Shown: in pieces, positions 31,878 through 43,681 of the stretch
Numbering within the stretch: the first letter of the stretch is position 1
How the letters are laid out: each line of letters opens with the position of its first letter
Assembly (NCBI GenBank): GCA_014925825.1
Contig: JACGCK010000249.1
Span: forward strand, 1 to 59,045
Direction: 5' to 3'
Length of the DNA: 59,045 nucleotides
Source of the DNA: Pholiota molesta
Taxonomy: Eukaryota; Basidiomycota; Agaricomycetes; Agaricales; Strophariaceae
The notes under the pieces: model-generated
Seen by the model: the letters and a program-made list of their open reading frames with translations, nothing else
Database searches by the model: none
Told to the model about the DNA's origin: nothing
Translations under genes and position numbers: made by a program

Positions 31878-33575
31878 ATGATATACCATTCTCACCCGCT
31901 TGAAGGCACAGGAGTTCGAGTTTATCTATCGAGTTCTTCCTCTCGCAATAATCTGTTGGCCGCAAAGGAAGAATTATCGACTTCTATCGACGATTTTTCA
32001 GAGCCCCACTCCTCATTCGATACTGTTCATCCCCTGGATGAATGTCGAGATTGCCACGCCTACACGAAACATGTCGACCAAACGTTTCGTTCCGCCCCAA
32101 TGCATAGCAAGGACGGAACTTTCAAGGACGGGATTGCACTTGGACGACGTCTCCAGCTGGAAGATGACAGCATTCATTTCTCTCGATATCGAGGACGGCT
32201 ACAGATGGCACGCAAACAGCAGGAGGAACTACACGCCTCGCAGCATCGGTACCGGGAGCGCACTGAAAGCCTGGAGGCAGAGATCGGAGTCCTTCGAGAT
32301 AGGTTTATGGCCATGCAGATGGCCTACGATGACATAGTCGGCCGCGTGGATGGTGCACCACCGTCGCAGTGGGCTTCTGAGTTCTTTTCATTCGAGCCTA
32401 AGTCCCATGTCAATTCCCCCGCATCGTCCACAGCGTCATTCGAACACGCGGGAAACGCAAGTAACACTTGGCCAGACGACGACGCCGTGATGGTTAGGCG
32501 TGAAGAAGTTGGCTTTGGCTTTTCCGACGATGGCGATGATGAAGACGATTTCCTGCTCGCTCAACAATTACGATTTATTGATGGCAGAGAGCGCCGCGAG
32601 GAAGGTCAATTCTGGGCAGGTTTAAGTAACGGCAATGTTAGGTGGGTTTAATCCTCTCTGTTTCTATGTTTTCGACGTTTATACCCCTTCAATGAAAGCG
32701 ACGGTGAAAGCGACGGCTACAATGCGGCCACATCGTCCTCATCTTCCTCCCTTATCTCGAATTCGGATTCAGATACGCCTCCGTCAGAGGAGTCGGACAC
32801 TAGTCTTCACCAAGAGTTACTTTCAGCGCCTCTCCTCGAAACAGAGCTTAGCATCGACGAGCTCTCGACGCTTATAAATGCCGCTCAGGAGAATGGGAAT
32901 ACCGAAGCGCTCGGTGATGTTAGGTTGCTCGTTCAAGACGCGCAACGTACCCCCCGGAAGAAGCGCACCGCTGGCCAACTGTACCTTCTCCTCACCTGGC
33001 GCACTCCATCATGGGTATCGGGCTCACCACGTGCTGAGGCGCCCACTCGTCTGGGCCCTACCTCGCTTTCTTTGCCCTCCACATCGACATCTCTGCCTAC
33101 GCAACCGGAGGTATTTGTCGATGCATCGTCCTACGGCGTAGGACTGGTCTTCGGCCAGCGTTGGCTTGCTTGGAGGTTCGCGCAAGGACACCCCGCAATT
33201 CCTGTAGGCCCTGACGGCATAATCATCATGTCGTGGGCCGAGCTCATCGCTGTGGAGCTTGGCGTGATGACCCTCATCGAGGCTGGATACCACGACGCGA
33301 GGGTCGTTATTCGCTCGGACAACCTCGGCGTTGTGAACGCGCTGCGCGAAGGCCGATGGAAGCCTCATTATGATTTGGACGGTATCCTAAAACGTATCGT
33401 GCGTTTATGCCAGAAATCCAAGCTGGATTTGGTGGTGAGGTGGGTCTCGACGAAAGTCAACCCAGCTGATAAACCATCGAGAGGAGTGTTTCCACCTGCG
33501 GCGTTGGCATTATCTCATGCACCGGTATTGCCGGTGCATCTCATGGGTTTTCTGACTCAAGTCAGCGCTATCTGA
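31878..33575 (+). CDS. coiled-coil protein with an RNase H domain, two exons, 546 aa
   Basis: Exon 1 (31878-32641) and exon 2 (32699-33575) are in the same frame, separated by a 57-bp intron (GTGGGT to GAAAG) that contains the only stop. A 69-bp intron ending at 32710 is equally in frame. The N-terminal part has a predicted coiled coil (about residues 95-155; QMARKQQEELHASQHRYRE, ESLEAEIGVL), then acidic and Ser-rich linkers. From about residue 390 it has an RNase H fold with Asp396 (VFVDASS), Glu436 (SWAELIAVEL), Asp462 (IRSDNLGV) and Asp512 (NPADKPSRG), the four-acid set. The domain resembles RNase H domains of fungal retroelements. No reverse transcriptase, integrase or recombinase is present, so this looks like a captured domain. 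Whether it cuts RNA-DNA hybrids is untested. Confidence 0.65.
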
Positions 33576-35918
33576 TTTGTATTGCCTGTATTCTGTAATA
33601 TATTTATTTGTCTTATGAATCTTCTCGCAATTGTTACTCACGTTCGGGAACCTACAGGCAAGTAATCATCAGTCGTATGTCCATCATGTTCAAGCGACTT
33701 CTACGCACCGTTGCAATTAATAAATCTCAGATGAATATTGCTTCTCTCTTACAATTGCTGTGAAGCTCAAATTCAAGAGACAGCCTGGGTTCACTACTGA
33801 GACCGAAATCCTAGGAGGCACTGATGGATTTCCAAGCAGCTTCGTCGAGTGCTTCAGACTTTTAATCCTAGATATTGGGTACCCTATCAAATGAGTTTTA
33901 TGAGTTCTAGCAAAGAGGTTCGAGCAAAAAGGCACCGTCGAGCCATACTGAGTTTCTAGAAGAATAAATATTCAAGAGGACAGGTTGATTGCGACTCCCA
34001 TTCAGCGAACACAGGTCAAAGAAATCCGACGCTCCGCGGATAACCTTTAATCAAAACATCAAATATTTAACGCTGTAGAAACTTACTGGTGTATCACTGA
34101 TGGCGAATGCAAAGAAGTGCATTCTGCGGACCCAAGGTGATTTTATCGCATTGAGACGTTGATCCCTTCGCTCTGATGAAGACGTGATATCCTTTCGTGC
34201 GTTGCGCATAATCATAGTATGATTCTCTTGATAGATTAAAGGGCGACGGAATGAACACTTATGAGTAGAAGGGGCACAGAAGTCTAGGAAGATATGGCTT
34301 CTGCTGCAAGGGAGCATCCAAGAGAGAATAATTGCTCGATACGAAGTTGATGGTATTACATTATGGGTTGTGGTTTGCATGTTCTCGATGCAAGGGTCCA
34401 TAGAAGATAATGGAGCGTTTTGCATAATTCAGCAGTAATATAGAGCTCGAATTTCGAGAAAACTCTCGCTCCGAACTTTCAATCGTAGTGGCTCTTTCTG
34501 ACTGTCTCTGGACTCTGCCGATTGGACATACTTATGTACATGCATTTCGGCTGACTCCTGGGGGGATCGCTCCTGATCGCTCCATTAAGACCCGTAGCGA
34601 TATACTTGCTGTCTATATTAGACGTTCAGCGCGCCTGCAGTTTGAGTTAGCTTGTAATTACTTACGCTTTGCTTACGCACCTGACGTCGAAGGTTGGTCG
34701 AAGACTCGAAGGACATTTTGAAGGGTAAAAGGTCACGTGTTGACCGACCCTAAGCTGTCTCATTTCTTCCGTCTCCTAGTTACTACGCCCGCTCCCAGCG
34801 TTGCCTCCCATCTTTCACAGTCTCAACCAAATGCAAGCCTTGGTCTAGTATGGCTCGAAAACACGCGAATATTAACCTCTGGAACACATGCTCTGACTTT
34901 CGTCATCTAAAACGCGTCGAGCCTTCCATAAATATCAACTTCTGGGCAGCTGTTGTCGATCGGACGACATGGTCTTTGCTGGTGCTGCTTTGTTTTGCTA
35001 AGGGATCTCTGGTACGTCTCCGCACTTCATGGTCATCTGGGTGGAACAATGCGTTTTATATAAGACCCCTGATCATGCACATGCACCCACAGGTGCGTAA
35101 TGTGGGCAGGAGAGAATGATGATGCAGACCTCGAGGCCGCATACACTTTCGGATCTGCCATCGTACATGGCCTTAACAGCGCGAGTCGTGACTTAGCAGT
35201 TAAGTCTGGTCTCCAAGTTGGCTCATGCACGCGCTGGCCACGAGGTGTTTTTAACGAATGGACTTGGCTAAAGTCTCTTCTCAACCCAAGCTAAACTGCG
35301 CATGATTCCCACTGCGCACGATTACCACTCGACCTAGCATCTCTTCTCACTAATCTATGCTGCCCGCGCAAAGATGGCCAGATTGCCTTGAGGTTGCCAT
35401 CGGTGGGCACCTTGCGCCCACAGTCACATTAACGCCGCTATATCGTGAACGTGGTGGCCAATGCTGCATCCTCATGTTGATAGGGGTTGCGTATTTAACA
35501 TGGTAAGTCATCCAGATGCTGATGGTTCCGCCACTACTCCCACTGAATCATCGCCCAACTCTAGGCTGAATCGTAAAAGCAAATATACCTCGTCGCTTGG
35601 GATGGCCTATGCAAGTTCTTTGTTTTCATGACATCGCTCTTTGATGAATCTCACCAGTGATGTATTGGCGCTTTCTCTACGCCACAGAATTATAGCCAAA
35701 TTATTGAGTTCTTAATCCCCCACCCATGATCCCATTGACGTAGCTCTGCCCTTTGTTCTTCAATATATCCATGATAATGAAAGGTTCGTGTTCAATCAGC
35801 GTCGAGGCCCTCTCAGGCTTACCACTTTCAACAGTTAAACCTTCTCTCTCTTTATGGAATCCATCGCTCAGATGTGATTGTAATCGTGAAATAAGCTCGT
35901 GTCATTATCGCCCAAGGT
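33576..35918. other. intergenic, no supported gene
   Basis: Short ORFs on both strands, for example near 34050-34425 and 34850-35290. A few GT-AG-like pairs occur but no reading gives a recognisable or consistently open product. Confidence 0.45.
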
Positions 35919-36362
35919 TTAATTCTCATCCCTGCTACGATTTATGCTCAGAATATTGAACTCAATTATTCCCCTTCGCCCTGCTGCAATAAGGTTTTCA
36001 CACTTTCCAAGAAGAATCCCGTGTCGTATAGCGCGACAAGCAGTCGGTTTCGACATACCACACTGGTCGCTATTTTCTTTACGCAATGTTCCCAGCATTC
36101 CATCACAAACCTCAAGCGCGCCTAGGCCATATACATCGGACTCTATACTGCCTTTCATCTCCGCCCACCGCCTTCCTGATCCATACGCTCGCCAACGATG
36201 CGACAGTTCTGCGCCACATGATGTCCCATCCTGCTCATACTCGATGGTCCCTGCGCCACCGACAGTCGGTGGGTCGCGCCTGCGTTTCGGGGTGCGAATT
36301 CTCCAGCGCCCTCCGCGCCGACTTCCATCGCCAGGTGCTTCTGCGCGTCCGAATTTTAACAC
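35919..36362 (-). pseudogene. possible protein-kinase relic
   Basis: This 147-codon frame contains SIESDVYGLGALEV, which resembles the kinase subdomain IX motif (SDVYxFGxxxxE) of tyrosine-kinase-like proteins of Agaricomycetes, followed at about the right distance by a region with AIRHGILLGK. No ATP-binding or catalytic-loop motif is seen upstream and the rest of the reading is not kinase-like. It may be a decayed fragment; chance resemblance cannot be excluded. Confidence 0.22.
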
Positions 36363-36447
36363 TCACAACACTCTTCTAGAAATAACCTTTCCTCGTGGAC
36401 AGGTTCTCCAATCAAAGGTGGGCATGCCGAGCGAAAGGATTGAATAA

Positions 36448-37298
36448 TACTGATTATTTTCGTATCATTTCTCCCAGCCGCCATACATGGTTAATCTTAT
36501 CGGTGTTCGCTTACTGGCGAGTGTGAGATAATCGAAGTCCTTTATCGGGCGCCCCGCACCAACTCCGATTCCAATCGAAATTCGACTAACCGAATTGGCA
36601 TTTTTCTCCGGTGCGTCTTTCTTATTGTCTTTTCATCTATGATTGCAAAGAATTTTTACGGTGGAAATGAAGTGTCAGGAAAACAATTCACTTCCCGGAG
36701 AACCATGTGTACAGGACTACGAACAAAAGTGATGATGTTAAACGCCACGACAAAAATAAGGCGCGAACTCGGCGAGCCGCAAGGTTAAGTAATAAAAGTA
36801 AGTGAGGAGGGTATATGCGGAGTGGGAGTGGTATGGGTGGTGGTTCATGAATGGATCGTGAATGAGTAATCAAGCGTGGCGCACATGAGGGTGGATATGG
36901 TGAAGTAAAACATGGGGATGGTCGTCGAGACGCATCCGAGGATGGCCGGCAGGATGGGGTACCCAGTACGCCGCGACGACACATCCTCACATCGTGAGTG
37001 GTGGGTTGGTTGATTGGTCACGCAGGAAAGCGACTATGATTACAGACCCAGAATCGGGCAAAACAACAAGTGGGGGGAAATGGATGGAAAAGAACAGAAG
37101 ACGTACACAGGCAACGTCCGCGACCGGGCCCTAGGCATGGGCGGAAAAAGAAGAAGCGCGCGAGGGAGAGCGGCGCAGACAGACAAGGTGCGCACAATAC
37201 AAATAATCCAAACATATCGTCCAAAAAATTAATGAATGAAGTCGCAGGCAGGCAGGAAGGAAACCCAGAGACGCGCAGCATCCGCAGGCATGCCCAGC
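36448..37298. other. 3' flank of the second HMG-box gene
   Basis: No gene is supported. The region downstream of the stop at 37299 is purine-rich on the plus strand. AATTAATGAATG at about 37227-37238 may be part of the 3' UTR. Confidence 0.4.
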
Positions 37299-38977
37299 TC
37301 AGAAGCCGCCCGCCATCATCTCGTCGAACTCGATGAGGCCCATGCTGTGGCCGTCGTCGCTGTACTGGCGGCACTCCAGCGCGCTCATGAACTCCTGCCC
37401 GAACTCGAGCCCGGACTGGTTGTGCGCGACGGCGACGTTCTCCGTGTACTTTGGGATGCCCAGTTCGAGCGGCGGGATCGCGTTGATGTCAAAGTCGTCC
37501 GTCAGTAGCACGGCCGGCTCGGAGGACCAGAGCGAGGCGCTGTCCCAGGTGAACGCCGCGAACTCCTGCTGCATCTGCATGTTCGCGTGCAGCTCCATCT
37601 CCGCCTGCGCTTGCGCCTCGAGCGAGTTGTCGACTGGGAGCGTGTACGTGTTCTGCGGCAGGAACATGGAGGTGGGCGTATACGGGCCCGAGGAGGGTGA
37701 TGGAGGGCCGGATGAGCCTGGGGACACGATCTGGTGTGCTGGGAGCAGGAGCGCGTCGGTGGAGGAGTTCATATTGGGATGCATTGACATGGTGAGCTGT
37801 TGAAGCGGTGTTGAGTTGTTCCTTTGGCTCGGGGTGTTGAACATACTTCGCAGGAACTCGGACGACTTTAGAACAGACGCGATCACGTCAGTCTCCAACG
37901 GATCAAGAGCACGAGAGGCGCTGGGGATAAGAATACGCACCTGAAGGCTAGCTTCAAACTGTCCTTGCATCGCGAACGAGGGCGCCACGTACGAAGGATT
38001 CGGCAGGTAGTCGAACCCGGAGACCCCTTCGTCTTGGTACCCTGGGGCCGCGGCTCGTCGACTGATCATGGGCAGCAGCGACGGCGATGTGGGGCACGAC
38101 GGGGTCATGTGGTACACGTTCGGGATCTGGATCGACTGGTAGGGCGGTGGCGTGGGCGCTGACGCGGAGCGATTCTGCGGACGCGCGACTGGCACCATGA
38201 ACGAGACCGAATCTGACTCATCGAACTCGACCCTCTTCAGCATCTTCTTATTGCTCTTCGTCCTGCCATCCTTGTCCTTCGCGCGCTGGGGGCGATACAC
38301 GTAGTTGGGGTACAGCTGCTCGTGCTCCTTCTTCTTGGACTTGGCCAGGTCCTCCCACATCTGGCGCTCGTGCGCCGACAGGCTCTTCCACTGCTGGCTT
38401 ATGGTCTTGGAGAGATCAGCCTGCCGTTGCTTCTTGGCAGGCCCTTCGGGTGCGGTGGCGCTCTCCTCCTGCAGTTGCTGGCGGTCCTCGCAGCATTTGC
38501 GGCGAAATAGGATGAACGCGTTCTCTGGGCGTTTGATGTAGTCCTCGTCGCCTTTCTTCGGCCGGCGTTCGACGACGTCACTACTGCTCGTTGATTTTCT
38601 GCGCTTGGTGTTGGCGGATTGTGGGGATATGGGGGTTTCCGGAGAGAGCGTGCGCGTAAGTGGAGGGGGCGTGAATGATGATGATGATGAACTGATTGTT
38701 GCTGTTGTACATTGCGAAGGGAGAGAACGAAGGTCGGCTTCAAAAGGAGAACTACAAGGAGAAGAGTAAGGACTGTCGGCGAGGTTGTGGGTTATAGGGA
38801 AGGTGAAGGCGCGTGGCGTCGGCGATACGATATGGAGGGTGGGGGTCTGCGGGGCATCCGTCGTCACTTCGAGTGCTGGAAGGGTGAGTGGTTCCGCGCT
38901 CAGAATCTTTTTCATTGTCTCGTGGGGAGGAAGGACTTACTTCGGGATTGGTTATCGCGGGTGCGTAGGGCGGGCAT
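37299..38977 (-). CDS. MATA_HMG-type transcription factor, 537 aa (512 aa if an in-frame intron is removed)
   Basis: Exon 1 (38977-38941) encodes MPALRTRDNQSR. A 65-bp intron (GTAAGT to TCCAG) follows, then exon 2 (38875-37299). The HMG box (about residues 115-205) reads YIKRPENAFILFRRKC, then ISQQWKSLSAHERQMWEDL and YPNYVYRP. Between the first two helices is an insert of about 15 residues (ESATAPEGPAKKQ), longer than in the other HMG gene. The box should bind DNA in the nucleus. The tail is Ser/Pro-rich, ending EFDEMMAGGF. A 75-bp stretch at 37940-37866 has GTGCGT, CTGAC and AAAG signals and no stop, so it may be spliced or retained. Start MPALR and the phase-1 first intron match the HMG gene at 9388, pointing to common origin. 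Confidence 0.88.
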
Positions 38978-39178
38978 GATTGTTGATCGTAGAGACAATG
39001 AAGGATTCAGCGGGAGGGGGTCGTAAGGAGAGTGGGAACAATGGTGGAGGAGGCGGGAGAGGAGAGGAGGGAAAGAATAATGGTGTCGCAGTATGCCAAT
39101 CGTTTTTGTTTGTCTCTGCGATCGGGGAGAACAATTGGGCGGGCGGGGGCACAAAAGCAAAACAATACGAGCGGAGAG

Positions 39179-39185
39179 TTTTATA
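39179..39185 (-). promoter_or_regulatory. TATA-like box of the second HMG-box gene
   Basis: The minus strand reads TATAAAA about 200 bp upstream of the ATG at 38977. Confidence 0.4.
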
Positions 39186-42100
39186 GTTCTGGTCGGGAAA
39201 GCGATACCAAGAAAGGTTCCGCCGAAGAACACGAGCCCCGTTTCGTAAGGTGCACCTGGGATTCGCTTTCATTGTCTGTTCCCAAAATGGATCCATCGAG
39301 GGACCATGGCCCGATAAAGCTTGGACGAGTGGACGCGACGTCCTGTTGCACTATGTTTGGCGCTGATATGGAGATCCCTATTGTCTTGCGCCCCCCCGGC
39401 CAGCTGGCCCGCGAGTCACCAGTCAATTGTTGCCGCACACCGCCCCACGTAACATTGTCCCTTGCCTCCGCGGATGCCACCACCACCCACTCCTCCTGCC
39501 TCGACAGCAGCCTGCTCAGCATCTCTGCGGCTTTCATCGACCGTCTACAGCCTCCCTCGCCCGCACTCCCCGTACGCAGTCCGTTCATCGAACATGGTAT
39601 ATTTATCCACGTGTGCTAAAAACCCACCATCGATAAAATAGGCGCATTGCCTTCACGCTTCCCGATTAGGCAGGCGAGACCCGGCCGTCTGTTCCCACTC
39701 AGGCCACAGGTCAATGTTTCCATCGCCCGATTCCACATCTCACGATCTGCACTGCGTCACTCCTCCCTCCTCCTCCACTGATGCGCTATCTAGAGCCACA
39801 CCCCCGCAAATCATCCATTCTGTGGCCCGTTAAGCGCTGGTGCGGGGGCCCCGGTCCAAGCGCTGCCACTCGCGCGCGAGGGCCAATGCGCGACATGGCC
39901 TGGCTTCTCCCTAGGGCGCAGGGCGTCCCGTGGTACGCGCGCACGTCATCTCTTCTCCGCAGGCGGTGGCGGCAACTTGAACGGCTGGCCAGAAATGGGC
40001 AGCACATACCGGACCTTTGCCTCCAAATGGGCGCACGCTCGGCTGAGCGCGATTGATTATACACTCTGCCCTGTGCCCACTCCCGTTGATAAAACCCAGG
40101 CTGACAGACTTTACGCTCATCCGTAATAGCCGATGAAATCAAGCTCCATCAATGGACTATGTGTGTAAGTAACCCCGCAGAAGCGCGCTCGCGCTGCGCG
40201 TCGTGCGCTTACGCTCGAGCAATATTAATCCAATACATATCCATGTCGTTTGCGAGCGGAAGCATAATATGGGCCCGTTGTTCCAGCAATTCGCCCAATC
40301 TATTTCATTTCTGTGCGCGATCTGAATTCTGGTCCAATTCCACTCCCCCAGGATGATGATCACGATCAAAGGACGCGCTGATGCAGACATGACAAGATCG
40401 GGCGAGAGATCGTCAAGACTTGCATTAGGGTTAGGATGGATTCCATTCCCTATCCGCGTTTGGCATCCCACGCGGTGTCGCCTGCGTCTAGATTCCACGG
40501 CGAGATCCAGCGATGCCCTGCATATGAATCCCATTTTAGGGCCGTATGCCCAGAAACATCGATTCCCTTGTCTGGTGAAAGGGGACTTGATGAACATCAC
40601 CTCGGGCGTGCAAGCTCGAAGAGAGGCGAGGTGCTTAATCCATGGCGCGTGGCGGAACCTTCGCTCGAGTCAATTCAATGCACGATGCCTATGGCTATCG
40701 ACGGCAGTGAGAACGCAACCTTATATAATCGTATGACCGTTCAAGCTCAAGGCGGCGGGAATAAGAGGGAAATGGATTCTGCACTACGATCTATTCTATT
40801 TGCGAGGCAACTGACTGATGCTACTTACACTTGAAATATATATTGCTCTGCATTCGGCGATGTCGTCGATGTCGGATCGTCGCTGCTGTGCAATTTGTCA
40901 ATGAAGGCCATTGCATACCGTGCGCGCTGGCCTCCACCGCACGATCAATGAGCACGTTATTTTAGACCTTCCCAACATTTGTTCTATGCCACAAGACAAG
41001 AGCATCTGCCACAAAACAACGGAGGTTTGATATGATACGCAATGAATACAGGTATGGAACTGCGATCAGCGAGATACGATTTTGTTTATTTCAGACGGTG
41101 CGATCGATCATGGAAATGTATCGGTGGGTTCAAATTGCCATTTGATTTGCGGCGCGTCTATGGGAAGTGTATTTGGGTGAGTCGTATCACAGAGGCTTCG
41201 AGAGAGAGTTCCCTAGTCTGTGCCTCAACGAGTCACCATCCAATTCCCATAGATAGTCAATGTGTGATATCCAGGGAAAGAGAGTCATTTCTTCGAATCA
41301 CTTCTGGGGTGGAAATCATCGGTGAAATTACCGATAGGATAGCTTATATTAGAACCATTAGATAGTGAACAGTGCGTGTAGAGATAAACTTAGGATAAAC
41401 TTAGGTACCGATAGAAGTTGAAGTCAGTTCTTAGCAATCACAATATGCGTTTGCTACTAGCGATAAGATATTACACCTTGCGCCTGTGCGGAAAGCCTTG
41501 GAGATTCACAGTACGTGGCTAATTAACGAAATGGCTTCGAAAGGACAATGTACTGATGTGGGGTATGATGCGATATGCCTGGACTAATTTTTTTATAGAG
41601 GATGTGCAGTGCACGAGTCTATGAATAAACGACGCGTGGATGAGCTTGTACGCCGCACTCCCATTGTTCGTATATGTCCGTAGATTGCCGCGCCAAAATT
41701 CGACTGGCAGCTCTCTCCTATGCTTCAAAAACTTGAAAGCCTTTCTCCCAGACTGACTCTTGACTCGACCTTGAATTGCTGGTGTGTTCCTCATTGGCGC
41801 CTCATTTGTGCCACCACGTCGCGTCAATCAGGGTCTGAATCAAGCTTCTAGATCCTATCGGGTGCATGGGTGGCCATTGATTCGAAGCCAACAGGGCGTC
41901 GAGTCGAGTAATTATTTCTGCTCATAGTACGCACGCACGCACCGCGGGAATGGCTTGGCCAGAGATATATATACGATGTAGATGCAGAACGCGCTGGGTG
42001 GCACATCCATACCGACTCCGAGCCGCAAAGCTTTGCAGCCGCGGCCAGCCTTTCGGTGGAATTTGTTTGAAGTGTACATATGCTACTGCGTATATCGTAT

Positions 42101-43681
42101 ATAAGGTCGCGGATTCTCGAGATATATGGATGATAGTCCCGAAAATACGGTGTTTACGATCATTCGGGCGCGTCCCAACTGGGCGAACAATGTGTAGGCA
42201 CGAAGGCGGCTGTAAAACATCCACCGCCATTCGTTGCATATGCACCCGAACCTCCCAAGAAATATATACAAAATGATTCAGAGGAGTGGTAATTAGTTGA
42301 AGCACTACTGTTCATGCGATAGAAATGTTCCCCGTTCATCTCATGTGAATGTAGGCTGGGATTATAAAAGACGTGCTGTAAGTGATAATTTAATGAAACA
42401 CATGAACGCGTGATTGCTTCCTCTCACACTCTTGGGTTTACGGCGGCGGCTAGTCATTCCTTGGGCCCAGAATGCGATATTTGTGGCATTCTAACGCAGG
42501 GATGCTCACATTGCTGCATGCAACCTGAAAAGCCGTTGCATAGCGCTCCAAACGACTATCAGCATAGGCATCCACTGGCGCCGCATGTTTTTGAGATGCG
42601 TCCGCTTTGAAATCCTAGGATTTAGCCCTGTGATGTTATGACATGAGGCAAAGAGGATGGAATTGGAACGGTACCGCCACCGCATATGGGGGGATGCCGT
42701 CATACTTGGTCGGCGCTGGGGATATCGATGCTCCACCTTACGGAAGGCGTCGCCGGTTACGCTGGAAGAGAACAATGGAGCGAGCCCTATCCATATATCG
42801 GTCTGATTATCGCGCCTGGCGGCGACAAAGCCATGCTCCGCTGAGCGATCCGGACAGACGCTCCTAAGATCCGTCGCTATCATTCGCCCTGACAAGCACG
42901 GAGCATGCGTGCAGTGGAGGAGACTGGGGTACGTGGAGAATTTTATATCTCATGGCCGGTGATAGCTTTGAGGTGGTAATCGATAATCGTTACATCGATG
43001 TCGAGCTTGGGCGGTGAGGCGTGGTGTATTACTGTGGTTAGAACACCGAGGTTCACCATACATTTATCGACGGCCCCCAGACATCGAAACAGGCTAGCTT
43101 TCCTGGTTGCTGCTGTCAGTTCCTGTAACCAGATTAATCCACCGTCTCCGAATTTATTTGGCCCTCGTCCGTGAATATCACGAGTCTGGTATGTCTCCAA
43201 GCGGATTTTACCTACGATAAGAAAGCCTTCCCAAGCATCCCAGTGTTCCCCGAGATTGTAGCAATGTGAAAGAGATATTGGAGCAGCACGCATAGGCTAG
43301 TGACTTGCAGCGACCGAGGCTCTCGGCCCGTCACCGCGCCATACGACGAGCAGGTCCGAAGATGCGCGAGACTATGTATCATGATCCATCTCGAGCCTCG
43401 AGGCAACCTCGAGGCGAAGATACAGCCGCCAAGCCGATGTCGGCAAGTTAAATTGGAGTCACGAATCGCGACACGTCACACCATGATACTTTCTAGTCAC
43501 GCGTCTGGCTTGAAACGTTGACTCACAAACCCAACTCTTACTCCTTTCTCATCGCGTTCTATTGACCTTGTGCCATACTCATCCGACGTGATAAATACCT
43601 GCCACTGCCTTCTGTAACGCTGAATCTCCTGCGATTCTCGCCTTCTCTTCCAATTCTCTCTTTCGGTCTGGCCCACGCATC
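39186..43681. other. 4.5-kb stretch with no supported gene
   Basis: Upstream region of the second HMG gene, GC-rich to about 40100, then mixed composition. ORFs up to 147 codons occur on both strands, overlap one another, and show no motif or splice continuity. GATAAATA at 43590-43597 may serve the glycosylase gene on the right. Confidence 0.45.
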
